NCBI GenBank assembly: GCA_002840535.1
Contig: PHBH01000014.1
Location: forward strand, 45,252 to 109,251
Source of the DNA: Deltaproteobacteria bacterium HGW-Deltaproteobacteria-15
GTDB lineage: Bacteria; Desulfobacterota; DSM-4660; Desulfatiglandales; HGW-15
DNA length: 64,000 bases
Direction of reading: 5' to 3'
In this document: positions 25,993 through 34,558 of the stretch, piece after piece
How positions within the stretch are numbered: position 1 is the first letter of the stretch
How the letters are laid out: each line of letters starts with the position of its first letter
Program-made: the position numbers and the translations under genes
Notes under the pieces: generated by a model
Databases searched by the model: none
Seen by the model: only the letters and a program-made list of their open reading frames with translations
Told to the model about the DNA's origin: nothing

Positions 25993-26640
25993 TCACTTCA
26001 TCTGGCTGAGTTTCTCCACCACCTGAGCGCCCATCTCGGGTTTCATGAGAGAGATGATCGCGCCTGCCGATTTTCCTTTCATATGCCTGAGGATGAGCAC
26101 GACCGTTTCCATTTTCAGCTTTTCCATAATGGCCGCGGCTTTGCCGGGTTCCATGGCCGTATAGAGCTCGACGAGATGGGCCATTTTCGTATCCTTCATG
26201 GCCTCTTCTCTTTCCGCAAGGGCTTTCGCATAGCTCGTGAGCCTCATTTGAAGCTCGTTCAGTTCCCCGAGTTTTTCCTCGATGTCCTTCTTGAGAGGGA
26301 CGAGTTCCTCTTCCTTCTTCCTGATCTCCTCCTCTCTTGTGTGAAGTGCCAGTTCCCTTTCCTTCAGAGATTGAAGAGAAGGTCTCTCGGGAGCAACCCC
26401 TTCGCCTTGTGAGACCCGGGTCTTCCTGGCGTCTTCGGCAAGAGCGAGGCTTATCGCCGGGGAACTCTCCGCTTTCAGGAAAAGGCCGCTCAGAAAGATC
26501 TTTGCGGCAAGCAAGACTATCAATGCCGGCCCAACCCATGCGAGACGGGAATGCCATATCAGTGATAGCTTCTTCCATGACGGGTAACGGATATTTCGTC
26601 CACCCTTTTCTGTTCCGCAAGCGAAAGCTGATGCGCCCAT
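25993..26640 (-). CDS. motE: MotE-like (MgtE N-domain) flagellar protein
   Basis: A 215-residue protein with a membrane helix (about 34-54, LAWVGPALIVLLAAKIFLSGL), a long coiled coil (about 90-155), and a C-terminal MgtE-N-like domain (LVELYTAMEPGKAAAIMEKL...VLILRHMKGKSAGAIISLM). This matches MotE, a periplasmic chaperone for the stator protein MotC/MotB region, which usually sits between fliJ and fliK. It overlaps the end of fliJ by 82 bases, so the exact start is uncertain. It is the last gene before the island. Confidence 0.75.
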   Translation of the reverse strand: MGASAFACGTEKGGRNIRYPSWKKLSLIWHSRLAWVGPALIVLLAAKIFLSGLFLKAESSPAISLALAEDARKTRVSQGEGVAPERPSLQSLKERELALHTREEEIRKKEEELVPLKKDIEEKLGELNELQMRLTSYAKALAEREEAMKDTKMAHLVELYTAMEPGKAAAIMEKLKMETVVLILRHMKGKSAGAIISLMKPEMGAQVVEKLSQMK

Positions 26641-27002
26641 GTCTGATGATCCTTCTCCATCACTTTTTCGATGATCCGGTACTGCTTTGTTCTCTCCAGG
26701 AGATTCTTCCTCTTGTCTGCGGCAATCTTCTCTCTTCTTGCCACCTCCTGCTTCTGCGAAGCGATCTTCCTCTTCATGCCGTTCAGATAATCCGAATACG
26801 CGCCCATCTCTTCCGAGGTCATTCTGCTCATCAAGCCCTGCTCCAGGGAGATCCTGGCCTTGTGATGGCGGTTTTCGTAAATATCGAGGTCCTGGCGCGC
26901 CTTCTGGAGCTTTCTCTGCGCGCTCCCGAATTCGATTTCGGCCTTTTCCTTGAGATGCTCCCTGTACGAGAGCAGGCTCTGATATCTGAACTTGAATCCC
27001 AT
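26559..27002 (-). CDS. fliJ: FliJ, flagellar export chaperone/ATPase stalk
   Basis: Coiled-coil protein (147 aa) that forms the stalk of the FliI export ATPase. The start MGFKFRYQSLLSYREHLKE and the heptad-rich, highly charged body (about 10-125) are typical. It is separated from fliI by 110 bases that hold a REP-like hairpin, and it overlaps the MotE-like gene. Confidence 0.88.
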   Translation of the reverse strand: MGFKFRYQSLLSYREHLKEKAEIEFGSAQRKLQKARQDLDIYENRHHKARISLEQGLMSRMTSEEMGAYSDYLNGMKRKIASQKQEVARREKIAADKRKNLLERTKQYRIIEKVMEKDHQTWAHQLSLAEQKRVDEISVTRHGRSYH

Positions 27003-27038
27003 GGTAAAGCTCGGCTCACTCTTCGTGTTCAGCCACTT

Positions 27039-27112
27039 GATGGGTTTCGCTTCGCTCTACCCATCCTACCTGCCTGTATCCTGCATCTTGGATCCTGGAT
27101 CCTGCATCTTGA
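27039..27112. repeat. REP-like hairpin, copy 2, plus ATCCTGCATCTTG words
   Basis: GATGGGTTTCGCTTCGCTCTACCCATC (written here as a 27-base hairpin at 27039-27065) is followed by reiterated CCTGTATCCTGCATCTTG and GATCCTGGATCCTG words to 27112. It fills the fliI-fliJ gap. Confidence 0.7.
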
Positions 27113-28441
27113 TCACTTCTTCTTCCTCAACACCTGCTCCATCTCCTTCCACGCCTCATCCATGCTGGAAGCGGTTTCCACCGATTGCCGGAGGAAACCA
27201 TGCAGATCCTCGATCATATCCAGCGCCCTGTCGGTCTTTTTGTTCTGTCCCTTTTCATAGGCGCCGAGATTCACGAGGTCCTCTATCTTCGAGTAATCCG
27301 CAAGGAGCCTTCTGAATTCATAGGCGCGCGTCATCCGGTTCTTCTCCATGACCTCGTTCATCAACCTGCTCACGCTGCTCAGAATATCCACGGCAGGATA
27401 GTGGCCCTGCGAGGCCAGCCTCCGGTCGAGCACAATGTGTCCGTCCACAAGGGAGCGCACCGCGTCCGCGATGGGCTCATTCATGTCATCCCCTTCTACG
27501 AGCACCGTGTAGATTCCGGTGATGGACCCTCCCTTGGCATTGGTGCCCGCCCTTTCCACGAGATTCGGAAGATGGGCGAATGTGCTTGGCGGATAGGCCT
27601 TGTTGGTCGGGGGCTCGCCGGCTGCCAGGCCGACCTCCCTCGCAGCCATGGCAAACCTCGTGATGGAATCCATCAGGAGCAGGACATCCTTCCCCTCATC
27701 CCTGAAGAACTCGGCCACCGCGGCCGCTGCATAGGCGCCCCTCATCCGGATCAGGGGAGAGGTATCCGAGGTGGCGACAATCACCACCGAACGTTTCAAG
27801 CCCTCCTGCCCCAGATCCCTTTCAATGAACTCCCGCACTTCCCTTCCCCGTTCCCCGATGAGCGCTATAACGTTTACGTCAGCCTTGGTGTACCTGGCCA
27901 TCATTCCGAGAAGCACGCTTTTGCCGACGCCGGATCCCGCCATGATTGCCGCCCTCTGACCCTTTGCCAGCGTGACCAGACAGTTGATGGAGCGCACCCC
28001 GACGTCCAGGGGCTCCCGGATTCGGCTTCGTTCCATAGGATTCACTGGGACCGCATAAAGGTCCATTTGGCGGAGCCGGGCAGAGGAAATAAAAGGACCG
28101 TGATCGATCGGATCCCCGAGGCCGTCCAGGATTCTTCCGAGCATTTCGCTTCCCACTCCAACCCTGGCGCCGTACCGGTCCGCGATGATGGTGCTCCCCG
28201 GTTGAATCCCCTCGCACTTGCAGAGGGGCATCAGCAAAATCCTGCCTTCCTTGAACCCGACCGCCTCAGCCTCGATGGGGCGGCCGAGATTTGGGGAGAC
28301 GATCCGGCAGATTCCCCCCACGGGAACCGCCGGCCCCCTTCCTTCGATGATGGTGCCGACGCTTTTAATCACCTGTCCTTCCGCCCTTATGGGCGAAACC
28401 GTCTCCACGGCCTGTTCGTATCGATCGAGGCAGCACTTCAC
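27113..28441 (-). CDS. fliI: FliI, flagellar export ATPase
   Basis: Hexameric F1-like ATPase that powers release of export substrates (442 aa). It has Walker A GSGVGKSVLLGMM, the ALIGERGREVREF motif, Walker B VLLLMDSITRFAMA, and a C-terminal helix-rich domain. I place the start at a GTG at 28441, which overlaps the fliH stop as GTGA and gives the normal family length. The frame is open upstream to 28555, but that extension does not resemble FliI. Confidence 0.95.
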   Translation of the reverse strand: MKCCLDRYEQAVETVSPIRAEGQVIKSVGTIIEGRGPAVPVGGICRIVSPNLGRPIEAEAVGFKEGRILLMPLCKCEGIQPGSTIIADRYGARVGVGSEMLGRILDGLGDPIDHGPFISSARLRQMDLYAVPVNPMERSRIREPLDVGVRSINCLVTLAKGQRAAIMAGSGVGKSVLLGMMARYTKADVNVIALIGERGREVREFIERDLGQEGLKRSVVIVATSDTSPLIRMRGAYAAAAVAEFFRDEGKDVLLLMDSITRFAMAAREVGLAAGEPPTNKAYPPSTFAHLPNLVERAGTNAKGGSITGIYTVLVEGDDMNEPIADAVRSLVDGHIVLDRRLASQGHYPAVDILSSVSRLMNEVMEKNRMTRAYEFRRLLADYSKIEDLVNLGAYEKGQNKKTDRALDMIEDLHGFLRQSVETASSMDEAWKEMEQVLRKKK

Positions 28442-29181
28442 GAAACTTTTCCCTCCCGGGAGGAGCTCAACACCCGCTCTATCTCGTTTTCCACCAGGGC
28501 CAATTGATCCTCCACAGTGGCGTTCACGCTCCCGAATCCGGTGTGGAGAACGCATCCGCCTCTCTGGATTGCATGGTCCTCCAGAATCTGTATCCGGCCC
28601 GCCTTTGTGTCCGAGCCGAGCGTTGGGACCAGGTTGGAGACTTCCTCCATATCCTCGGGACTGATTCTGATTTGAACACGACTCGCATCGACCAGGAACT
28701 TCATGGCTGCCCGGATGGTCTCCCCAATGTCATAGCTTCCAGCCTTCAACTCGCTCCGGATAATTTTCCTGGCAATCGCCATGCTCAAACGGACGATTTC
28801 CTCTTCCGTATCCCGGTAGATCTCTTCCTTCAAGCCACCCAGTGAATCCAGGAGCGTGTCCAGATGGCCGGCTTTTTCCTTCAATTGTCTCTCTTCGAGG
28901 GCAAGACCGTCCTTCTGCCCCTGTGCAAAACCCTTTTCATATGCCTCCCGCTCCAGCTGGGCGATCCTCTCTTCAATGTCCTCTTCCTTCGGGGGCTCCG
29001 GAGGGTCCTCCTTCGGCTCTCCTTTCGGGGGAACGCACGACGCGCGTTTCTTCGATGGAAGCAGGATGCATCCGTTCTCATCCAGGGCCATCATTTCCGT
29101 GGAGTCTTCCGGGCTTTCAGGACCGAACGATTCCAGCGTGAAGGCAGGCACCTCATCCGCCCCGAAATCAAACGAGGACAT
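28438..29181 (-). CDS. fliH: FliH, export ATPase regulator
   Basis: FliI-binding stator-like protein (247 aa). A proline- and glutamate-rich N-terminal half (about 50-75) is followed by the FliH core: EAYEKGFAQGQKDGLALEERQ, then ARKIIRSELKA and a C-terminal domain with VQIRISPEDME. I chose the ATG at 29181 (MSSFDFG), which overlaps the end of fliG by 14 bases. An in-frame upstream start at 29226 would lie deep inside fliG. Confidence 0.92.
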   Translation of the reverse strand: MSSFDFGADEVPAFTLESFGPESPEDSTEMMALDENGCILLPSKKRASCVPPKGEPKEDPPEPPKEEDIEERIAQLEREAYEKGFAQGQKDGLALEERQLKEKAGHLDTLLDSLGGLKEEIYRDTEEEIVRLSMAIARKIIRSELKAGSYDIGETIRAAMKFLVDASRVQIRISPEDMEEVSNLVPTLGSDTKAGRIQILEDHAIQRGGCVLHTGFGSVNATVEDQLALVENEIERVLSSSREGKVS

Positions 29182-30175
29182 CTTCACCGCCTTTTCCGCC
29201 GAGCACGATTTTGCCCTCATCCGCAAGCCTTCGTGCGGTCTTGATCACGTTGAGTTGGGCCTGCTCCACATCCCGCAACTTCACCGGACCCATCACCTCC
29301 ATATCCTCCTTGATCATCTGGGCCGCACGCTGGCTCACATTCTTGAAGATCTTTTCCTTCAGCTCCTCTGATGCCGTCCTCAGGGAGAGGATCAGTTCGT
29401 CGTTGCTGATCTCTTTCAGCAACCCTCTGACGGAACGATCGTCCAACTGGCAGAGGTCCTCGAATACGAACATCGACTGGCGGATCTCTTCAGCCATTTC
29501 TCCCCTTTCGCCTTCGATCCGCTCAAGGATTGCGGACTCGGTCTTATGGTCCAGGTGATTCAGGATTTCCGCTGCCGTCTGAATTCCGCCGAGACTCTCA
29601 TCCGCAGCCTTGCTGATGCTGGAGAGCTGCTCCTCGAGCACTTCCTGGATCTCCGTCACGATTTCATGGGGCACGGCGTCGAGATCCGCGATCCTCATGA
29701 TCACTTCGCCCTGGACATGCTCGGGCAGAGCCTGGATCACTTCTGCGGCATTCTGATACTTCATGTGGACCAGAAGGAGTGCAATAGTCTGGGGATGCTC
29801 GCTGGCCAGGATGCTTGCCAGGACCTGCGGACTCAGGGAGGCCAGCTTCTCAAAAGCCCCTGTCCCGCGGTTGGAGAACAGATCTTCCAGAAGATCGTCG
29901 GCCTTTCTCGCATCGAACGCCATGGTAACGGACTTCTCGAGAAATTCCTTCCCGTTCATCCCGGTGATCTTCTGGTTCTGAAAGATGTGGGAAAATTCCT
30001 GGAGAATGGAGGAGACCATCTTGGGGTCCACCTTTTTGATCTGCGCCATGTGCTCCCCAATGACCTTCACCTCATTTTCATCGAGGTTCTGGAAGACCTT
30101 GGAGGCGAACTCCTCCCCCATGATCATCAGGAAGAGCGCAGCCTTTCGCGGGCCTATGAGTCCGTCAATGTCCAA
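29168..30175 (-). CDS. fliG: FliG, flagellar motor switch protein
   Basis: Rotor protein that contacts the stator (335 aa, normal length). The three FliG domains are recognisable: GPRKAALFLMIMGEEFASKV at the start, SEHPQTIALLLVHM in the middle, and the torque helix region DLCQLDDRSVRGLLKEISND near the C-terminus, with charged residues kept. The start is a TTG directly after the fliF stop, with GGGAAGG just upstream. Confidence 0.96.
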   Translation of the reverse strand: MDIDGLIGPRKAALFLMIMGEEFASKVFQNLDENEVKVIGEHMAQIKKVDPKMVSSILQEFSHIFQNQKITGMNGKEFLEKSVTMAFDARKADDLLEDLFSNRGTGAFEKLASLSPQVLASILASEHPQTIALLLVHMKYQNAAEVIQALPEHVQGEVIMRIADLDAVPHEIVTEIQEVLEEQLSSISKAADESLGGIQTAAEILNHLDHKTESAILERIEGERGEMAEEIRQSMFVFEDLCQLDDRSVRGLLKEISNDELILSLRTASEELKEKIFKNVSQRAAQMIKEDMEVMGPVKLRDVEQAQLNVIKTARRLADEGKIVLGGKGGEDVLV

Positions 30176-31771
30176 CTACCTTCCCTCGCTGATCCATTGT
30201 CGAATGATGTGTGCAACCGCCTCGGGATTGCCCTTGCTGATCTCCAGCAGATTGGAAGTGGCGGATTTCTCCTCCGGTTGCGGTTCCCCTGTCGGGGCCG
30301 CCAGACTACCCGCGGTCTGGCCTTTGGGGAGAGCTGCCGGCTGGTTAAGGAGTTGCCCGGTCTGGTGAATCCATCTCCTGAAGGGTTTGACCGTCAGAAG
30401 GAGAAAAAGACAGACCAGAAGCAGATTGAACACAGGCTTGGTTGCCTTTTTCCCATAGTCCATCCACCATGGCAGAGATTCGGAGCCCATCCTTTCCTCT
30501 TCCTGCAAAACAAACGGGATATTGGAGACCGAGACCTGGTCTCCCCTTGTCTCGGTGAAACCGATGGCTTTTTTGACGATATCCTCGAAGACCTTCATGT
30601 CTTTCTTATTGCGTGCAATGAATTTCGAAACCATTTTGCCGTCCGATCCCTTATCCTGCACATAGGGACCGTCGATGATGACCGCTGCAGAAAGTCGTTT
30701 TACATCTCCTACCGAATTGGTGACCTGCCTGCTCACCTTGTTTATCTCGTAATTGACCGTCGCATTCTCCCTTTCAAAACCCCTGGCTGCTGATGATCCC
30801 GCTGCGGTCTGGGTTGGATAGATCTGGGTCTGGAGATCCGGTGATCCGGCAGCGGTCCCCCTGCCTGGCCCGGAGCTTTCCTTCTGACGCTGTTCGCTCC
30901 TGACAACCACATTGTCCGGATCGAATTTCTCCTCGACGAGATTGACACGCTCAAAATCGACCTCGGCCGATACCCTTGCCACCACCTTGTTTGTCCCCAC
31001 AACCGGTTCCAGCATTGTCTGGATCCTGTTCTGAAGACTCCTTTCAAGTTTCTGCTGGTAATCGAACTGGGTCTTGCTCATGGCCGTCGCATGGTCCTCT
31101 TCGAATCCCTTGGAAAGGAGCCCTCCGGACATCTCCACCACTGTTACGTTGTCCGGTTTCAATCCTTCAACGGCCCTCGCCACCAGGTTTATGATTCCCT
31201 GGATCTGCCGGCTGTCCAGGGATCTTCCTCCATGCAGCCGCAAGACCACCGAGGCAGTGGCGGGTCTCTCATCCTCCGCGAAGAGCGAATCTCCGGCAGG
31301 AACGATATGGACCCTTGCCTGAGCGATGGAATCAAACCCCATGATGGTTCGGGCGAGCTCTCCCTGGAGAGCCTGTTTGTACTTCAGCCTCTGCACGAAT
31401 TCGGTAGTCCCGAAGGGCATGTCATTGAAAATCTCGAATCCTACATTCTGGCCCCGAGGCAACCCGTCTCCCGCCATCTCCAGCCTGAGCTGGTAGACCA
31501 TCTCGCTCGGCACCAGGATTGCGCTGCCTCCCTCCTTGAGCTGGTAAGGGGTTTTCTTCTCGGCCAGCTTCTGGGTGATCCTGGAAGCGTCCGCTGTCTC
31601 GAGATTGGCGAAAAGAACCTGGTAGTCGGGCCTGTTCACCCACAGGAGGAGAGCCACAAAACCCGCCACCACCACCGCGGTGCTCAGCGCAAGGGAGATC
31701 TTTCTGCCCGTGGGTATGGACCGGAGGATATGGAGAAATTGCCGGATTGTGTCTTTTCCTATCTCAGCCAT
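30176..31771 (-). CDS. fliF: FliF, flagellar MS-ring protein
   Basis: MS-ring protein (531 aa). It has two membrane helices (about 25-44 and 443-462), a YscJ/FliF ring-building motif region (YQVLFANLETADASRITQKL...ILVPSEMVYQLRLEMAGDGLP) and the FliF C-terminal domain. The extreme C-terminus, which binds FliG, is present (EAVAHIIRQWISEGR). The ATG at 31771 is chosen; a TTG sits one codon upstream. Confidence 0.96.
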   Translation of the reverse strand: MAEIGKDTIRQFLHILRSIPTGRKISLALSTAVVVAGFVALLLWVNRPDYQVLFANLETADASRITQKLAEKKTPYQLKEGGSAILVPSEMVYQLRLEMAGDGLPRGQNVGFEIFNDMPFGTTEFVQRLKYKQALQGELARTIMGFDSIAQARVHIVPAGDSLFAEDERPATASVVLRLHGGRSLDSRQIQGIINLVARAVEGLKPDNVTVVEMSGGLLSKGFEEDHATAMSKTQFDYQQKLERSLQNRIQTMLEPVVGTNKVVARVSAEVDFERVNLVEEKFDPDNVVVRSEQRQKESSGPGRGTAAGSPDLQTQIYPTQTAAGSSAARGFERENATVNYEINKVSRQVTNSVGDVKRLSAAVIIDGPYVQDKGSDGKMVSKFIARNKKDMKVFEDIVKKAIGFTETRGDQVSVSNIPFVLQEEERMGSESLPWWMDYGKKATKPVFNLLLVCLFLLLTVKPFRRWIHQTGQLLNQPAALPKGQTAGSLAAPTGEPQPEEKSATSNLLEISKGNPEAVAHIIRQWISEGR

Positions 31772-31810
31772 CAAACACCTTCATGCGGCCTCTGCCAAAG
31801 AGGCCTTCCA

Positions 31811-32110
31811 TTAGAACTGCATTCTCATGATCTCCTGATAAGCCTCCAGGAGCTTGTTCCTGATCTGTACGAGGAGACGAAATGAGATGTCCGCTTTTTC
31901 CGTGGCGATCGTGATCTCGTGAAGATCAAAGGTCTTTCCAACGGCAAATTCCTCCGCCTTCCGATTTGCCTCCTGCATCTGCTGGTCCACCTGCCCTGTA
32001 AAGCTTTTGAGGGCGTCCACAAAGGTGGTTTTGCCGGGGCTTTCTACTGCCCGCACCCCGCCTGCTCCTGGCGGCGAAAACCCGAACACCTGTTTGGTCT
32101 CATTGATCAT
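31811..32110 (-). CDS. fliE: FliE, MS ring-rod junction protein
   Basis: Adaptor between MS ring and rod (99 aa). The C-terminal half matches FliE: TFDLHEITIATEKADISFRL, then LVQIRNKLLEAYQEIMRMQF. The ribosome site GGAGATGACCA is good. It is separated from flgC by a repeat-filled gap of 109 bases and lies 39 bases before fliF. Confidence 0.95.
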   Translation of the reverse strand: MINETKQVFGFSPPGAGGVRAVESPGKTTFVDALKSFTGQVDQQMQEANRKAEEFAVGKTFDLHEITIATEKADISFRLLVQIRNKLLEAYQEIMRMQF

Positions 32111-32129
32111 TGGTCATCTCCAAAAAGTT

Positions 32130-32218
32130 TTCAGTGTTCAGTGTTCGGAGTTCAGGGAGGACGGCAACAATCCATCAGCTTCTTTGCTGAACGCTGAACA
32201 CTGAACCCCTGAACACTT
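32130..32218. repeat. Word-based inverted repeat (TTCAGTGTTC/GAACACTGAA type)
   Basis: Copies of TCAGTGTTCAGTGTTCGGAG on one side face GAACGCTGAACACTGAAC and CCCTGAACACTT on the other, about 40 bases apart. It fills the flgC-fliE gap and uses the same words as the repeat at 5201-5291. Confidence 0.7.
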
Positions 32219-32219
32219 A

Positions 32220-32660
32220 TTACCTGCCCATGATCTCCAGGGCCTTGAGCGCCATCTCCTTGGCGGTCCTCACCACTGCGGCATTGGCTTCATAGGAACG
32301 ATTCGCGTTGAGCATGTGGACCATCTCCTGAACGACATCCACATTCGGGAGGAAGACATAGCCATCCTGATCCGCATCGGGATGGGAAGGATCGAAGATC
32401 CTCTTGAACTCCCCTTGAACAGGCACGATCTCCGTGACCCTGACGCCGTGAATCTGATCGTCGAGGCTCTGCCCGAGCTGTCCGGAAAAGGTGGGTTCCA
32501 CAGGGTTGGTTTCGAAGATCACGGTCTTTCTCCGGTAAGCGGTCCCGTCATCCGTCTTGGTCGTATTCGCATTGGCCAGATTCATGGAAATGACGTTGAG
32601 CCTCGTCCTTTGCGCAGTCATGCCTCCCGCGGCCAGGTCAATGGTTTTGATCAGATCCAT
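32220..32660 (-). CDS. flgC: FlgC, proximal rod protein
   Basis: Rod protein (146 aa). The N-terminal rod helix (GGMTAQRTRLNVISMNLANANTTKT) and the C-terminal helix (VQEMVHMLNANRSYEANAAVVRTAKEMALKALEIMGR) are intact. It starts two bases after flgB, and the order flgB-flgC-fliE-fliF is canonical. Confidence 0.97.
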   Translation of the reverse strand: MDLIKTIDLAAGGMTAQRTRLNVISMNLANANTTKTDDGTAYRRKTVIFETNPVEPTFSGQLGQSLDDQIHGVRVTEIVPVQGEFKRIFDPSHPDADQDGYVFLPNVDVVQEMVHMLNANRSYEANAAVVRTAKEMALKALEIMGR

Positions 32661-32662
32661 CT

Positions 32663-33088
32663 CTATCTCCTCCCTTCAATTGCAGCCCTCAGGCCGTCGA
32701 ATTTCTTGGACAACAATTTCACCGCTGTTTCGTAAAGGAGGTTGTTCTGCACCATCTTGGCCATTTCTTTGTCGATATTGAGATGATCGGCTTCGTCAAA
32801 TTCCGCTTCCTGCGTCTCCAGCGCATGAGAGCCTTTACCGGTGAAGATGTCCCCTGATCGCGGAAAATGCTGCTCGTCGGTCTTCCTCATGGCGATCCCC
32901 TCCTTGTCCACGGCGCGCCGGAGTTCCTGGTCAAAGACCAATTCCCTGGGCCGATAGCCCGGCGTATCGATGTTGGCCAGATTGCCTGAGATTGTGCTGT
33001 GTTTCGCGCTGCGATAATCCAGGGCATGGGAGAGGAGGGCAACGGTCTTCCCCATCAGCCGGCTGTTCAGGTAACTCCTGATCTCCAT
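32663..33088 (-). CDS. flgB: FlgB, proximal rod protein
   Basis: Rod protein (141 aa) and first gene of the basal-body operon. Key features are YRSAKHSTISGNLANIDTPG near residue 27 and a C-terminal helix with MAKMVQNNLLYETAVKLLSKK. A strong ribosome site (GGAGGTGATC) and a sigma-54 promoter at 33119-33134 precede it. Confidence 0.97.
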   Translation of the reverse strand: MEIRSYLNSRLMGKTVALLSHALDYRSAKHSTISGNLANIDTPGYRPRELVFDQELRRAVDKEGIAMRKTDEQHFPRSGDIFTGKGSHALETQEAEFDEADHLNIDKEMAKMVQNNLLYETAVKLLSKKFDGLRAAIEGRR

Positions 33089-33118
33089 AATCGATCACCT
33101 CCGCTTCACTCATTTTCT

Positions 33119-33134
33119 GCAAAAGGGATACCAA
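33119..33134 (-). promoter_or_regulatory. Sigma-54 promoter of the flgB operon
   Basis: On the minus strand it reads TTGGTAT-CCCTT-TTGC with GG-N10-GC spacing. Predicted transcription start is near 33107, with a ~19-base leader to flgB. It sits between the sigma-54 activator gene and flgB. Confidence 0.78.
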
Positions 33135-33136
33135 AA

Positions 33137-34525
33137 TCAGGCATCCGGCGAACGGCTTTCCTCTTTCCCATCTAATTCCTTGTACTCATGGAGCTTATTC
33201 CTCAGCGTACGCACGCTGATCCCGAGGACCTCGGCAGCGTGCGTCCTGTTTCCACGATGCTCCTGAAGAGCCTGCGTAATCATCTTCTTTTCCATCTCCC
33301 GGAGGGGCATCATCTTCAACGACGCTTCCGGTTCGCCGTTTTCAGAGTTCCCGGATGGCGTGGACAATGCATCCAGATCCGTTTGTCCTATGGTATCGGA
33401 CTGCACCAGAAGCAGGGCCCTCTCCATCAGGTTCTCGAGTTCTCTGACGTTTCCAGGCCAGGACCTTCTCTTGAGGTACTCCTCTCCGTCGCGGGCGAGT
33501 TTTTTTCGCGGCAAATGGTTGAGCCGGGAATGCCTCCTCAGGAAAAGATCGGCGAGGGGCAAAATGTCCTCCACCCTCTTGCCCAGAGGCGGCACAAACA
33601 AAGGGACCACATTGAGACGGTAAAAGAGATCCAGCCGGAAATTCCCTTTCTTTGTTTCCGCATCGAGATCTCTGTTCGTGGTTGCAATTACCCGTGTATC
33701 CACCGGGACCGGGAACTCCCCCCCTACCCTGTCGATCTCCCTTTCCTGAAGCACTCTGAGCAGCTTGGCCTGGACGGAAAGCGGCATCTCGCTGATTTCA
33801 TCGAGGAGCAGGGTCCCTCCGCCCGCCAGTTCGAATTTTCCCTTCTTCCTGGCTACCGCCCCTGTGAACGCCCCTCTCTCGTGCCCGAAGAGCTCGCTCT
33901 CCAGCAGGTTCTCGGGGAGGGCGGCGCAATTGACCGCAACGAAAGGGCCGCTTTTCCCGCTCATTTTGTGAACATGCCTCGCGATGACCTCTTTTCCGGT
34001 GCCGCTTTCGCCCTGGATGAGAACCGTGGAGCGGCTCCGGCCTACTCTCTCGGCCAGTTCAATCACTCTTCGCATCGACGGGTCAACTGCAATGGGGCTC
34101 TCGGGTTCTGCGGCTTCTTCCTGAGCCGAATGGTGAGCTGAACCCGGGGCTTCGTACTGAAGGGCGCCGACAAGCCCTGCCCAGAGACTCTCCTGCTGGA
34201 CCGTGAGGGGGAAGTAATCCACCACCCCGATTTTAACGGCCTTCACCGCATCCTCCACATTCGGCGCCTGGCTGAGGAGAATAATAGGCAGATCCGGGCA
34301 CGTGCTTCTGACGGTACGTACCGCGGCAAAGGTTTCCTCCGAATCGCCGTTCACCTCTTCCACCCAAAGCCGGGGAGAGATCTGTTGAATTCGACCGGCA
34401 AACTTTTCGTCCCTCCGGCCGATAAGGACGCGGTAACCCAGTTCCTCCAGCCTGGACCAGATGTTTTTCGGCAGGGAAGCTTCCGTCGCGGTCCAGAGGA
34501 TCTTCTTTTCGTTGCCTTGTGACAT
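33137..34525 (-). CDS. FlbD/FlrC-type sigma-54-dependent flagellar activator
   Basis: Bacterial enhancer-binding protein (462 aa). Residues 1-120 form a receiver-like domain that lacks the usual phosphoacceptor Asp (WVEEVNG where xxLDxxMP is expected) and the conserved Lys. The AAA+ domain is complete: Walker A GESGTGKE 172-179, GAFTGA 218-223 for sigma-54 contact, Walker B TLLLDEI near 238-244. A Fis-type helix-turn-helix ends the protein ([20 protein letters not shown]). It is the likely activator of the flagellar -24/-12 promoters in this window. Activity is probably not controlled by classical phosphorylation. Confidence 0.9.
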   Translation of the reverse strand: MSQGNEKKILWTATEASLPKNIWSRLEELGYRVLIGRRDEKFAGRIQQISPRLWVEEVNGDSEETFAAVRTVRSTCPDLPIILLSQAPNVEDAVKAVKIGVVDYFPLTVQQESLWAGLVGALQYEAPGSAHHSAQEEAAEPESPIAVDPSMRRVIELAERVGRSRSTVLIQGESGTGKEVIARHVHKMSGKSGPFVAVNCAALPENLLESELFGHERGAFTGAVARKKGKFELAGGGTLLLDEISEMPLSVQAKLLRVLQEREIDRVGGEFPVPVDTRVIATTNRDLDAETKKGNFRLDLFYRLNVVPLFVPPLGKRVEDILPLADLFLRRHSRLNHLPRKKLARDGEEYLKRRSWPGNVRELENLMERALLLVQSDTIGQTDLDALSTPSGNSENGEPEASLKMMPLREMEKKMITQALQEHRGNRTHAAEVLGISVRTLRNKLHEYKELDGKEESRSPDA

Positions 34526-34558
34526 AGTGATTTCCTTCGTCAGGGATCAAAGAGTCGA

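Noticed and set aside
25838..26620. Minus-strand frame translating as QKSEVR and DRRSEV repeats
   Set aside because: The repeats are produced by TCTGATCTC-type words in DNA, and the frame overlaps the MotE-like gene in a different frame.
28442..28555. N-terminal extension of FliI
   Set aside because: It would overlap fliH by over 110 bases and adds sequence unlike any FliI.
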